A stretch of DNA of 40,747 bases from a virus (IMGVR_UViG_3300047483_000493:1-40747); one strand, 5' to 3'. Numbered from the stretch's first letter, positions 23,366 through 33,873 are shown. The notes: generated from the letters alone by a model not told the origin. A program made the numbers and translations.

Positions 23366-24436
23366 TTACAATAAATGTGGTTTTGCTTCGTTAATACCCG
23401 ATGTGGTTACAACTACATAAGGTGGTCTGAAATTTCGTAGAACATTAACACCTGCATATGATAAGGCAGATTTAATACCATCTACCAAACCAGTTAAGAT
23501 AAATTTTACACCACCTTTATATGGGATGGTAGTTGATTCACCTTCAATGTTTCGAACGTTCTGTCCGTTTGCTACTTTGGTTTCCAATGATGCAGAACCT
23601 CTATATCGTTTATATAAACCTTTTGGGGTTTCGATTATTTGACCGGGTGCTTCTTCAGTTCCTGCTAAGATTGAACCTAACATTACGGAACTTGCACCTA
23701 ATGATAATGCTTTTGCGATATCACCGGATGTTCTGATTCCCCCATCTGCCATTACTGGAGTTTTTGCAACTCTGATAATATCTTCTAAACAACTTACATT
23801 TGGAACACCAAATCCAGTTTTTATTCTAGTCGTGCATAGTGAACCACCACCGATACCAACTCTCAATCCATCTGCACCTGCATGTTCTAACATAATTGCT
23901 GCTTCTGAAGTTGCAATGTTTCCTGCAATAATATCAACGTTCTCATTTAGATTTTCCTTACACCACTTAATCATATCTATGACATTTTTGTGGTGGCCGT
24001 GTGCAACATCTATAACTAAAATATTTGCACCTGCTTCAGTTACTCTCTTAGCTCGTTCCATATCAGAAGCCATTACTCCGATTGCAGCCATAATTGGAAT
24101 TTGTTTAATTTCGGCATGCCAATCATCATACATAATTCCCCAATCTTCAAAAGGACCACCGAAACCTTCTCCGTAGATTCTATATTTTAGATTTTTGACT
24201 TGATTGACTTGTTCATCAATTGACATAAAACGATGAAGACATCCAACTCCTCCCATAAGGAACATTTTGAATGCCATTTCTTCTTCACAGACAGTATCCA
24301 TTGGTGAAGCAACTAATGGATTTAATAATCCATATCTTCGAGATACCAATGTGTTTAATTTAATTGCCGTTCTTGTAGCAATTTCTGAATATTGTGGAAC
24401 TAATTGGATGTCATCATAAGTGAGACTATAATTCAT
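23366..24436 (-). CDS. IMP dehydrogenase / GMP reductase family enzyme without CBS domains
   Basis: This 356-residue TIM-barrel enzyme opens with LTYDDIQLVPQYSEI and PLVASPMDTVCEEEMA. The nucleotide-binding and catalytic loop GIGGGSLCTTRIKTGFGVP holds the nucleophile Cys201, and PVMADGGIRTSGDIAKALSLGASSVMLG near 227 is the phosphate site. YKRYRGSASLETK near residue 275 resembles IMPDH flap sequence. No CBS tandem interrupts the barrel, so length matches GMP reductase more than bacterial IMPDH (about 490). It changes the purine pool, either making XMP or returning GMP to IMP. It lies 10 bases after the GroES gene. Confidence 0.9.
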   Translation of the reverse strand: MNYSLTYDDIQLVPQYSEIATRTAIKLNTLVSRRYGLLNPLVASPMDTVCEEEMAFKMFLMGGVGCLHRFMSIDEQVNQVKNLKYRIYGEGFGGPFEDWGIMYDDWHAEIKQIPIMAAIGVMASDMERAKRVTEAGANILVIDVAHGHHKNVIDMIKWCKENLNENVDIIAGNIATSEAAIMLEHAGADGLRVGIGGGSLCTTRIKTGFGVPNVSCLEDIIRVAKTPVMADGGIRTSGDIAKALSLGASSVMLGSILAGTEEAPGQIIETPKGLYKRYRGSASLETKVANGQNVRNIEGESTTIPYKGGVKFILTGLVDGIKSALSYAGVNVLRNFRPPYVVVTTSGINEAKPHLL

Positions 24437-24446
24437 ATTTTTATCT

Positions 24447-24749
24447 TTATTGTAAAATGATACCTAATAATTCGTGTTCGTGGAATAACAAATAATCCTC
24501 ACCATCTAATGGGAGTGTTTCACTTGCCATATCCTTTTTGTATAGAACTGAATCACCAATTGAAACTGTCATTCGGATACGTTCTCCAGTTTGTGAGAAA
24601 ATACCATCACCAACTGCTACAACTTCTCCGGTAACCTTTTCACCTCTATTTACACTATCGGTTAGAAGAATACCACCTGCGGATTTTTCTTCTTTCTTTT
24701 TCGGTTTAACTACTACTCTATCACCAAGTGGTTTGAAATTAATTGCCAT
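24447..24749 (-). CDS. groES: Co-chaperonin GroES
   Basis: This protein has 100 residues, the normal length for GroES. It has the family start FKPLGDRVVVKPKKKEEKSAGGI with the mobile loop GGILLTDSVNR, then GEVVAVGDG, then GDSVLYKK, and ends HEHELLGIILQ. Dihydrophobic residues in the mobile loop (ILL) allow GroEL contact. A phage GroEL gene lies about 4.5 kb upstream, separated by the clamp, methyltransferase and clamp-loader genes. Phage GroES variants such as T4 gp31 serve capsid folding, but this copy looks like an ordinary GroES. It follows the gp62-like gene by 2 bases. Confidence 0.93.
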   Translation of the reverse strand: MAINFKPLGDRVVVKPKKKEEKSAGGILLTDSVNRGEKVTGEVVAVGDGIFSQTGERIRMTVSIGDSVLYKKDMASETLPLDGEDYLLFHEHELLGIILQ

Positions 24750-24751
24750 AT

Positions 24752-25201
24752 CTATAAGTTTAATTTTAGTTTTGTAATTTGTTTTGATTCAATTCCATAC
24801 ATCGTGCATAACTCTTTAATTCGTTCTCTGCCTGGTTTGGTTGAATATAAAATTTTAATATAATCTTCACTTTCTAATGTAGATGTATTATAATGTTTGG
24901 TTACTAATTCAATCAACCACTTTTCATAAACATCCTCACCTTTTGCTTTCATATATTTTAAGAAAGCACGTGTCTTTGGTATAATATCAATTAGAGCAAG
25001 ATAACAAGCTTTGGGTGGAACTTCTTGAAGATATGGTTGTAATTGTGCAACCATCGTTACCCAATCAGGGTTCATTGAAAGAAACCGAAATACCATGTAA
25101 TTACTCCATGTCTTTTTATCAGATTCATCCAACTTATCCCAATACTTTTTATCTTGAGTTTGAGTAATTGCTTTGATGTGATCAAAAAGTGTAACTGCCA
25201 T
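24752..25201 (-). CDS. 62: Clamp-loader small subunit, gp62-like
   Basis: This 149-residue protein has the order typical of T4-type gp62: LFDHIKAITQTQDKKYWDKLD, then KTWSNYMVFRFLSMNPDWVTMVAQLQPYLQ, then KPGRERIKELCTMYGIESKQITKL at the end. Its start overlaps the stop of the clamp-loader large subunit by one base, as in the T4 44-62 pair, which supports the call. With gp44 it loads the sliding clamp onto DNA. T4 gp62 has 187 residues, so this is a shorter version. Confidence 0.85.
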   Translation of the reverse strand: MAVTLFDHIKAITQTQDKKYWDKLDESDKKTWSNYMVFRFLSMNPDWVTMVAQLQPYLQEVPPKACYLALIDIIPKTRAFLKYMKAKGEDVYEKWLIELVTKHYNTSTLESEDYIKILYSTKPGRERIKELCTMYGIESKQITKLKLNL

Positions 25202-26148
25202 TATAATAAATTGTTTATCTCAATTAAAGTTGCAGCCATTGCAATCTCTTTATCAATTGATTGGAAATGGGTAGTTTGTCCTTGTGAAAGTGCAATTACT
25301 ACATTTGCAGTATTAGAAGATGCGTATTCATCTACCTTATCATATAATAAAGTAAATAAGTCTGTAAAATCAGTTACTCTACTATCAATCAAAGTTTGTC
25401 TTAATTTCATATACCGATTTCGTTTATCGTCTGATGATTTAAGAATATCTAAGATTTTCATCTTGTAATCATTTTCCAATAAATTTTTAGTATCTACTTG
25501 CAACGCACCTTTATGTGAGTTTAATTGACAAGTATTGATAATCTTACGAATATCTGGATATCCTGCATCAATAATTGGAACTAAATCTTTTGGTTCAAAT
25601 CTAATTTCTTCCGATTTTAAAATCTTACTAATTTGAATTGCAACATCTTTTTTAGTTGGTGGAACAATTTGAAATGATTGACAACGAGATTGAATTGGTT
25701 CAATTACTTTCTCTACATAGTTACACGTTAAGATGAAACGGCAATGTTTAGAAAATGTTTCCATTAAGTTACGCAAGATTGCTTGTGCAGATTGGGACAT
25801 ATAATCAAACTCATCTAAGATGATAATTTTTATATCTTTAAATCCAATCGTAGAAGCAAAATTCTTAACTTTATTACGGACAGTATCTACGTTATTTTCA
25901 TCCGATGCATTGATAATCATATAATCACAATTGATTGAATTAACGATTAACTTTGCAAGTGTTGTCTTACCAGTTCCTGCTTTACCATATAATAAAAGAT
26001 GTGGCACATCTCCGTTTTCAATGTATGTTTGAACTTTTAATTTCAAATGTTCATTACCAACGTAATCTTCTAATTTAGATGGGCGATATGATTCTACCCA
26101 TAAACTATTATCTTTTTCTTCTGTATTTTTATCTTCAAAAAATGCCAT
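25201..26148 (-). CDS. 44: Clamp-loader ATPase, gp44-like
   Basis: This protein has 315 residues. SYRPSKLEDYVGNEHLK is the RFC box, HLLLYGKAGTGKTTLAKLIV (about 51-70) Walker A, and IKIIILDEFDYMSQSAQAIL Walker B with DE at about 111. ETFSKHCRFILTCNYVEKVIEPIQSRCQSF contains sensor 1 and the SRC motif. PDIRKIINTCQL near 204 is sensor 2. These are the motifs of the T4 gp44/RFC small-subunit family, which loads the sliding clamp using ATP. It is coupled to the gp62-like gene. The leader is A-rich without a Shine-Dalgarno. Confidence 0.95.
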   Translation of the reverse strand: MAFFEDKNTEEKDNSLWVESYRPSKLEDYVGNEHLKLKVQTYIENGDVPHLLLYGKAGTGKTTLAKLIVNSINCDYMIINASDENNVDTVRNKVKNFASTIGFKDIKIIILDEFDYMSQSAQAILRNLMETFSKHCRFILTCNYVEKVIEPIQSRCQSFQIVPPTKKDVAIQISKILKSEEIRFEPKDLVPIIDAGYPDIRKIINTCQLNSHKGALQVDTKNLLENDYKMKILDILKSSDDKRNRYMKLRQTLIDSRVTDFTDLFTLLYDKVDEYASSNTANVVIALSQGQTTHFQSIDKEIAMAATLIEINNLL

Positions 26149-26164
26149 TTGTTTTATTTTTTAT

Positions 26165-26644
26165 TTACCATTTATATCTATTATCTTTCCATGGTAACAT
26201 TTGTAAGTTATTAATATTACCAATTATTTTTGGGTGTATTTTGTTTTCAAATCCATATTTTATTGAAAGAATATGGTCTACTTGATATGCACCATCTACA
26301 CCACTTTTACCTCTTTTATCAAAATTTTCCATTAAATGTAATGGTTGTTTATTTGTTTCACTCCAAACCTTACCTCTGTATTTTTGGTATTCCCTATTAT
26401 AATGTTCAGTATTTTTAATTTGAGAGCATGAAACACATAGTTCACCGGATTTAGAATATGCCTTTCTCCACGTAAATACTCGCGTATCTCCACATTTATT
26501 ACACACTTTAGTCCATTCCGTAATTCCAAGTGTTCCATGTCTTTTTTTAGCAGAACAATTTATACATAATTTAGATTTGTTTGTTGAATAAATTTCTCTA
26601 TCCTTATTACAATACTCACATTTAACTATTATTCTTTTTACCAT
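26165..26644 (-). CDS. HNH homing-type endonuclease with zinc ribbons
   Basis: This 159-residue protein has two zinc knuckle pairs in the first half: CEYCNKDREIYSTNKSKLCINC and CNKCGDTR with a later CVSC. The C-terminal region YQVDHILSIKYGFENKIHPKIIGNINNLQMLPWKDNRYK is an HNH-like core (VDHI, then the N-N-L-Q block). This layout is typical of free-standing HNH endonucleases that invade T4-like phage genomes. It sits between the methyltransferase and clamp loader genes. It overlaps the 47-residue gene upstream by 23 bases, which supports recent insertion or co-expression. Confidence 0.8.
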   Translation of the reverse strand: MVKRIIVKCEYCNKDREIYSTNKSKLCINCSAKKRHGTLGITEWTKVCNKCGDTRVFTWRKAYSKSGELCVSCSQIKNTEHYNREYQKYRGKVWSETNKQPLHLMENFDKRGKSGVDGAYQVDHILSIKYGFENKIHPKIIGNINNLQMLPWKDNRYKW

Positions 26645-26765
26645 AATAATCCACCATTCTTTTTTTGTTTAGGGATTCTTTATTTTTATCATACCAACGA
26701 TTCCATCTATCCTTTTTTGCTTGGAGTTTTTCTTCTTCGGTTTGGTATAATTTTTTTCTTCCCAT
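26622..26765 (-). CDS. 47-residue basic protein before the HNH gene
   Basis: This short frame runs from ATG at 26765 (MGRKKLYQTEEEKLQAKKDR) through a lysine- and tryptophan-rich segment (WNRWYDKNKESLNKKRM) to a TAA at 26622. It overlaps the HNH gene start by 23 bases. The N-terminal pattern (RKKLY, TEEEK, then R-W-Y-K-N) is common at the start of small HNH-associated proteins in phages. It could therefore be a small DNA-binding partner or a split-off N-terminal domain of the HNH gene. Confidence is limited by the size. Confidence 0.4.
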   Translation of the reverse strand: MGRKKLYQTEEEKLQAKKDRWNRWYDKNKESLNKKRMVDYYGKKNNS

Positions 26766-26778
26766 AACTATAAATATA

Positions 26779-26804
26779 AAAGTTTGATAAAAAAAGTTTG
26801 ATAA
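26779..26804 (-). repeat. Two direct copies of a 12-base repeat before the small HNH-associated gene
   Basis: AAAGTTTGATAA occurs at 26779-26790 and again at 26793-26804 (period 14). The copies sit 14 bases before the ATG at 26765. They may be a binding site or a scar left by insertion of the HNH gene pair. No dyad symmetry is present. Confidence 0.5.
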
Positions 26805-26819
26805 ATTGATATTTCTTAA

Positions 26820-28454
26820 TTAAGGGCGGTAGAATACAAATATCGGTTCGTATTTATAAGCTTTCCCATTATGTTTAACAGAATTCTTAATACCACTTTT
26901 AGTTGGGTCTAATCCCACCATTCGTGTCATTAGCATTTTCAGTTTTCCTTTATACTCACACCCTAATTCTAATAATATTTTTTTAGAATCCTCTTCAAGT
27001 TCAAAATAAGTATCCTTACCCACTTTTATTGAGGCAATATTCCAAAGGATGTATCTATCATTCTTTGTGTATTCGAAGATGGTAGTTAAAGTTGGACGTA
27101 AAAAGTTTTCTCTCCAATCTTCATATTCACCATATGCTTTGAATGATTGTTTTTCATCTTGAGAATATTGTTCTCTGTTGAAGTATGGTGGAGATGTAAA
27201 TGATAAATCTAATTTACCATTATATTTTTGAAATTTAGGATTGTGTTGAATTAACTCTGAACCATCTTGAAACAATTCATATGTATTACCTTGTTTGGTT
27301 ACATCGAAGAACTTAGCAAATGAATCTGAAAAATCATCTACACATCTATCGTTGTAAAACTTAGCAACGTATTCATATCGAGATATACCTAACTCTGGAA
27401 TAAAGTTATCAGGGTTCGGGTCTGTTCCAATATAGTGAGTTTTCTTACGAGAACTCATTGCACCTAATATTCTACCACCCCATCCACTTGATGAATCATA
27501 AATATGAAGAGGTTCATCTTGTTCAATATGTGATGTGTAATTTTCGTAAATCCACTTTGCAGTTAATGCAGGGAAATTTACAGCAGGTTGGCCACATGAT
27601 AATCTAAATACCTGTAATATCTTTGGAAAAATACCATCTGATTTATCATACCAACGAATTAGATAAAAGAATTTCTTAACTTTACCATCTGCCATTGTAT
27701 AATCATCATCGATAGATTTTACGTTTGACATTTGTGTTGGAGTTAAAAATCCTTTATCAACACATTCTCTTAGTTGTTCTGCAGTTAAATACAGATTACC
27801 AAATCCAATATACTCATCATTGATAGTTCCGTAATTATCTAAAGTATCTTCTTTAACTTTAGCAATCACAATATCATTATCAGACCATTTGCCTGTAAAT
27901 ACCTTGCCTTCTGAAACTTTTTGTATAAACTCTACACCATTTTCACCATCCCAAAATTCGTTTTCATCTTTCTTATTTACAATAGAACGTGACCAGGAAT
28001 ACATTGAATCCCTCTTCACTGCTCTTCTCATAATTTTAACAAATTGTTCTTCTAAATTCGGGTCAGCAAAATGGTCATAAATAGATAACCCACCATCTGC
28101 TGATTTACCAATTGAAATTTTGGTTTTCAACATAGTAGGAAAAAACTGATTTACAACCGATGCATCTTTATTAAAGTTCTGAATGATTCCTAATGATTCA
28201 TCATCACCACTTAAATCCTTTTCCCAAAAATTACAATCATTACCTTTTAGTTTTTTGAACGAATCGATAATACCACTTTCATCTCTACCAATTACAGGTG
28301 GAGTTCCGGTTGTATCCCATTGCTCAGTAACTTCTTTGCGTAATAATCTAGCCCAATCCGTAAACTCATCATCAGTCATAGATAATAACTGATGATAAGT
28401 TGTATTGGACTTGAATTCGGAAAACTTGCTTCGTTCGTAAAAGTATTTCGTCAT
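26820..28454 (-). CDS. SPPY-type DNA methyltransferase with long N-terminal region
   Basis: This protein has 544 residues. About the first 290 residues form an unrecognised domain with many acidic residues. The catalytic part starts at about residue 315 with IYDSSSGWGGRILGAMSS (motif I of S-adenosylmethionine binding, normally FxGxG). YIGTDPN follows, then LSFTSPPYFNREQYSQDEKQSF near 428, the (S/T)PPY motif IV of N4-cytosine/N6-adenine methyltransferases. RYILWNIASIKVG continues the Rossmann strand. The second SPPY protein at 39737-40747 shares TSPPYFN/SSPPYFN and the GWG motif I, so the two are paralogous. It follows the sliding clamp gene closely, so it may be expressed with replication proteins. 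Confidence 0.8.
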   Translation of the reverse strand: MTKYFYERSKFSEFKSNTTYHQLLSMTDDEFTDWARLLRKEVTEQWDTTGTPPVIGRDESGIIDSFKKLKGNDCNFWEKDLSGDDESLGIIQNFNKDASVVNQFFPTMLKTKISIGKSADGGLSIYDHFADPNLEEQFVKIMRRAVKRDSMYSWSRSIVNKKDENEFWDGENGVEFIQKVSEGKVFTGKWSDNDIVIAKVKEDTLDNYGTINDEYIGFGNLYLTAEQLRECVDKGFLTPTQMSNVKSIDDDYTMADGKVKKFFYLIRWYDKSDGIFPKILQVFRLSCGQPAVNFPALTAKWIYENYTSHIEQDEPLHIYDSSSGWGGRILGAMSSRKKTHYIGTDPNPDNFIPELGISRYEYVAKFYNDRCVDDFSDSFAKFFDVTKQGNTYELFQDGSELIQHNPKFQKYNGKLDLSFTSPPYFNREQYSQDEKQSFKAYGEYEDWRENFLRPTLTTIFEYTKNDRYILWNIASIKVGKDTYFELEEDSKKILLELGCEYKGKLKMLMTRMVGLDPTKSGIKNSVKHNGKAYKYEPIFVFYRP

Positions 28455-28455
28455 A

Positions 28456-29169
28456 TTATGATTGAATCTCCACTAAGTAATAATCGGATGTATATTCATC
28501 TACCTCAAAGTGGATGTGAGATAAACCTTGTGTTGAAATGTTAAGAGTTGCATCAGATGCCTCTTTGTTTGCTACTAAGATTTCTTTCAAATAAGTTGCA
28601 GAGAATGAAATTGCATCTACATCACCATTAACCGTTGCATCTACATCAATTGTAATTCTGTTTGTGTTGATGTTTGAATGGCCTAAGATGATTTGTGATT
28701 TACCATTCTTAGAGGTGAATGTAAAATTGTTTTCATCTGCCAATGCACCCTTTGCACGAATGAACTTTGAAATGAAGTTAGAATCTAATTTGATTTCTAC
28801 ATCAAAGTTAGGTAATTGTTTCAAATCTGGTACGTTTGGAATAACTGATAAATCAGCCAACATATAATTTACAGATGTTGATCCATCTTTAAATTTTAAT
28901 GATACTGCTTTACCTTCAATGTCAGAGATTGAAAAATCTACTGCATCACCTAATACTGATAACATTTTTGTTAATTTGGTTGTATCATATACACCAAATG
29001 ATGAATCTGAATTATCGAATTCTTTCATTGATACACTACCCAATACAGATTTATCATCTGAAATGAATGAGGTGTTTAATGAACCATTCTTTGATTCCCA
29101 CTTTACTGATTCGACTAATCCTGCAAGATTATACTTACTTACGAAACGATTTAATTTTTGTTTTTCCAT
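28456..29169 (-). CDS. 45: Sliding clamp, gp45-like
   Basis: This 237-residue protein (T4 gp45 has 228) opens FVSKYNLAGLVESVKWESKNG, matching the gp45 N-terminal pattern. YDTTKLTKMLSVLGDAVDFSI and LADLSVIPNVPDLKQLPNFDVEI show the two-domain clamp repeat, and DEYTSDYYLVEIQS ends the last strand. It forms the ring that tethers the polymerase and, in T4, also activates late promoters. It has its own promoter at 29199-29230, is the first gene of the operon, and is followed by the methyltransferase. There is no signal for a Shine-Dalgarno. Confidence 0.92.
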   Translation of the reverse strand: MEKQKLNRFVSKYNLAGLVESVKWESKNGSLNTSFISDDKSVLGSVSMKEFDNSDSSFGVYDTTKLTKMLSVLGDAVDFSISDIEGKAVSLKFKDGSTSVNYMLADLSVIPNVPDLKQLPNFDVEIKLDSNFISKFIRAKGALADENNFTFTSKNGKSQIILGHSNINTNRITIDVDATVNGDVDAISFSATYLKEILVANKEASDATLNISTQGLSHIHFEVDEYTSDYYLVEIQS

Positions 29170-29198
29170 TTTATTTATTGATTTTAAATTTATTTATA

Positions 29199-29230
29199 CA
29201 AATATACGACTATTTTCTGAATATTCCAAA
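29199..29230 (-). promoter_or_regulatory. Bacteroidota-type promoter for the sliding clamp operon
   Basis: The minus strand has TTTGGAATA, a 20-base spacer counted from TTTG, and TATATTTG, followed directly by TATAAATA (29191-29198). The first two match the Bacteroidota elements. The adjoining TATAAATA equals the T4 late core and may add a second promoter for the same gene. The ATG is at 29169. Confidence 0.75.
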
Positions 29231-29249
29231 TATTGTTCCATTTATTTTT

Positions 29250-30893
<1,644 letters not shown>

Positions 30894-30955
30894 TTATTTT
30901 TGTTTTATCTATTATATTCAATTTTAATACCACATTTCATTATACTGACACATTG

Positions 30956-31300
30956 TCATACTAAATAATGTTTTAGTAAAATACATAATGAAATTCCAAT
31001 CCATATTGTATTAAATAAAATGAGAGTTGGTAAACTTTTTTTCATACTTGCCCATATCAATAAGGAACTCGTTAAAAGTGTTATCCAATGACCCCACCAT
31101 AATTCAATTCCAAATATTAAACCAGGAATAATGATGATTGCCTTTGCCATCCATGCTGAAAATTCTATAAAATTATAATCAGTCCAATATGTTTTATTGA
31201 AAAACATTTGGTATCTTTCTAAGATTCTATTAATTCCAACTACCTTATACAATCCAATAATGAATCCTACAAATACTACTAACCAATAACCTACTATCAT
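30956..31300 (-). CDS. Small multi-span membrane protein between polymerase and GroEL
   Basis: This 114-residue protein has about four hydrophobic segments: residues 3-21 (VGYWLVVFVGFIIGLYKVV), 49-66 (WMAKAIIIIPGLIFGIEL), 70-85 (HWITLLTSSLLIWASM) and 90-108 (LPTLILFNTIWIGISLCIL). No conserved motif is visible. It lies 10 bases after the polymerase gene and 71 bases before GroEL in the same direction. A role in membrane anchoring of replication or in exclusion of other phages is only a guess. Family not recognised. Confidence 0.5.
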   Translation of the reverse strand: MIVGYWLVVFVGFIIGLYKVVGINRILERYQMFFNKTYWTDYNFIEFSAWMAKAIIIIPGLIFGIELWWGHWITLLTSSLLIWASMKKSLPTLILFNTIWIGISLCILLKHYLV

Positions 31301-31310
31301 ACTTTTTTAT

Positions 31311-33818
31311 TTAGAAACTAAAGAATTTTTCAGCAGTTTTTTGTTCACTCATTACCTCACCCCAACTTAATGCATTGTAAAAATCTTGTAATTTACCTTT
31401 TAATTCTGCTTCGAAGATTCGATTATGATCTACATAAGTTGAAATGAAATCAACAATTTCTTTAGGGTCTTCGTAACCAGTAAATCCTAAACCATCAATT
31501 CCTAATGGATTGTTTTTAAGATACACCCACTTAATTTTATCACCATCCTTCATCGGTGAATATTTAAATGGAGCGTTAAAATGTTTCAAACAATCATTGT
31601 AAAGAATTGCTGCTTTAACGTGTGCAGGAACTCCTTTTTCTAATTGAAATAATTGTCTTTTCTTTGGTAGATACTTTGATAAGTTTTTAACTGCAGAGTT
31701 CTTTGCAATTTCACTAACCGGTCTTTCCATCATACTCTTTTTGAATGCAAGAATAAATGCTGTGATTTCTTCCTCTGGTTTACTTCGTAGAATATCAATT
31801 AAGACAGTTCCCATACATTCCTGAAATGCTTTAGGGAATGATGAACGTTTAACATCCAATCCTTTAACATCTAATTTATCAGTTGCAATACCATTGTTTG
31901 AAATAATCCATTGTGCATATCGTTTCTTTGCAATCCAAATACCTGCACGAGCAACGTATTCTTTTTTAATTTCTAATCGGTGATTTTGAACATTAAAGAA
32001 TTTATCACATAAAATATCGTAAAATTGATTTAGGTAATCTTGAACTTCACCTGCAATACCATCTACCAACACAGCAACTTCACTATCTGGCATCTGTTTC
32101 CAATCTTTATGTCTATGGTCTAAAAGTGGAACTGCCGAGAAGAATACAGAATCGGTATCAATATAGATGTTTGAATCCACATCTTTCGTTCCTAATTCTT
32201 TGTTGTATTTGATGTTCCCCATATTCGCCGTGTTCTTAATAACCGTTTGGCCCGTAGTTGTAACTGCCTCCGCATTATCAACATCGTAAAACCGAAAGGC
32301 AGGAAGGCCAAGAACACCATAAAGAGAGTTAAGAAGAATTTTTTGAACCAACTGTCTTTTTCCGTAAAAGGCATATTTTTCTTTATCACCCTCCTGACCG
32401 TATTTCTTTTCCAATTTTCTAAATTCAACCCTTTCATTAAACCAAATATCTAATATCTCGGGAATACATCCCATTTTGTCTTTACGATATAAAACTCCGT
32501 TTGATGATATTGTTAAATCACCTTCTTTAATATATCTATCTAAATTATCTCTGGAAATTCTATCATCACCCATTTGGTAATAATCAACTTCTTTTTTCAT
32601 AAACTTCTGCACATCCCAATCCTCAACTTTATTAACCTTAGTTTCAGGTGAAATGTTTAAGGTCATAATGATTGATGGATATAGTGAGGTTAAGTCCAAG
32701 TCATACACCCAATCATATTTACCCACAATCGGGTCTTTTACATACGCACCGATAAACTTTTCTTCTCCTGCCTCTTTTAATGCTGCAAGTTTTTCTTTTC
32801 TATCTGCCGGTTTGTTTGGTGCAACCAATCCTTTACGTTTAAGAAAACATAACAATGCACCCTCCAAATATTTTGAAGAATATACGAAATCCTCATATGG
32901 AACGTGTCCTGCATGACATATACCTCGACATAAATCAATGAATTGTAATTTCTTATCTAACTCTACTACGATTTCAACATCGACTAAGTTATACTCAATG
33001 AACTTTTCAATATCTTCATTAAATAAATCATCCAATGAACCTTGATACTCAATCTTACCTTTACCTAATTCAATCGTTCCGATAGTATCCAAACGATAAT
33101 TCGGTAATTCGTTATAGTTAAATTTCTTATATAATTCTAAATAATCTAAACAACTTACACCTGCAAAGAACCAACGATTACGATATGGTGAATAGAACGC
33201 TTGGCCAATTGGTGATAATCTTTTTGCGTGTTGTTCTCCTAAGATACGTTTGATACGATTAAAAAGATAGGGAATATCGAAATTATCAATATTCCAACCA
33301 GTTAAAACATCGGGAGCAATTCCTTCATAAAGTTCTAAGAACTTCATACACAAATCTCTCTCATCTTTAAATGGTAAAATGATTGCCTTATCCGTTTTAC
33401 GTTCGGTCATCTTACCTTTTTTATCCATAATCAATACCCAATACTGATTAGTGATATTATCTTGTAAACCGATTGCAGTTAATTCATTCTTAGCTTCTTC
33501 AACATTCGGTAGACCAGATTCCATCTCAACCTCAATATCGAATGTCATTGTTACGATACCTTCAGATGGTAAATCAGATTCGGTATAAGTATCTACCAAT
33601 ACTCTGGTAGTTTCAGGTACATCTGATTCAAATAAATTAGGATCATCTCCTTTAAATTTGTAGATTTTGGTAAGTTTATCACCATAGATAGAACGGAATG
33701 TTCCATTCGTTGCAGGTTCATATGCGTAACGAGTGTATGGAAATGTTCTGTATCCTAAATGATCATCCCATAAATGGACAGTATTTTTCTCTCGTTGAAA
33801 ATAGACGTTTTTATACAA
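31311..33818 (-). CDS. 43: DNA polymerase, family B (gp43-like)
   Basis: This protein has 835 residues, a little shorter than T4 gp43 (898). TMTFDIEVEMES near residue 110 is exonuclease motif I; LTGWNIDNFDIPYL and YNLVDVEIVVEL are exonuclease II and III. DLDLTSLYPSIIM near 370 is polymerase motif A, KILLNSLYGVLGLPAF near 490 motif B, and IYIDTDSVFFSA near 555 motif C. It is an active-looking replicative polymerase with proofreading. The start is a TTG at 33818: in the same frame a TAA lies a few codons upstream and no ATG precedes the first conserved block. A promoter lies at 33842-33873. Confidence 0.96.
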   Translation of the reverse strand: MYKNVYFQREKNTVHLWDDHLGYRTFPYTRYAYEPATNGTFRSIYGDKLTKIYKFKGDDPNLFESDVPETTRVLVDTYTESDLPSEGIVTMTFDIEVEMESGLPNVEEAKNELTAIGLQDNITNQYWVLIMDKKGKMTERKTDKAIILPFKDERDLCMKFLELYEGIAPDVLTGWNIDNFDIPYLFNRIKRILGEQHAKRLSPIGQAFYSPYRNRWFFAGVSCLDYLELYKKFNYNELPNYRLDTIGTIELGKGKIEYQGSLDDLFNEDIEKFIEYNLVDVEIVVELDKKLQFIDLCRGICHAGHVPYEDFVYSSKYLEGALLCFLKRKGLVAPNKPADRKEKLAALKEAGEEKFIGAYVKDPIVGKYDWVYDLDLTSLYPSIIMTLNISPETKVNKVEDWDVQKFMKKEVDYYQMGDDRISRDNLDRYIKEGDLTISSNGVLYRKDKMGCIPEILDIWFNERVEFRKLEKKYGQEGDKEKYAFYGKRQLVQKILLNSLYGVLGLPAFRFYDVDNAEAVTTTGQTVIKNTANMGNIKYNKELGTKDVDSNIYIDTDSVFFSAVPLLDHRHKDWKQMPDSEVAVLVDGIAGEVQDYLNQFYDILCDKFFNVQNHRLEIKKEYVARAGIWIAKKRYAQWIISNNGIATDKLDVKGLDVKRSSFPKAFQECMGTVLIDILRSKPEEEITAFILAFKKSMMERPVSEIAKNSAVKNLSKYLPKKRQLFQLEKGVPAHVKAAILYNDCLKHFNAPFKYSPMKDGDKIKWVYLKNNPLGIDGLGFTGYEDPKEIVDFISTYVDHNRIFEAELKGKLQDFYNALSWGEVMSEQKTAEKFFSF

Positions 33819-33841
33819 AATTATTTATTTTTATTGTTCTA

Positions 33842-33873
33842 CAAAGATACGAAAAAGATTTCGTATTTCCAAA
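33842..33873 (-). promoter_or_regulatory. Bacteroidota-type promoter for the DNA polymerase
   Basis: The minus strand carries TTTGGAAAT, a 20-base spacer counted from TTTG, and TATCTTTG, which fits TAnnTTTG. The -33 element overlaps one arm of the inverted repeat at 33871-33905. The polymerase start at 33818 lies about 24 bases after the -7 element. Confidence 0.75.

Noticed and set aside
26815-26824. CTTAATTAAG palindrome at the methyltransferase stop
   Set aside because: Ten AT-rich bases; expected by chance in this composition and without a T-tract.
30946-30958. TGACA-CAT-TGTCA palindrome upstream of groEL, considered as a heat-shock operator
   Set aside because: It is far shorter than CIRCE (TTAGCACTC-N9-GAGTGCTAA) and overlaps the stop of the membrane-protein gene; not enough to call a site.
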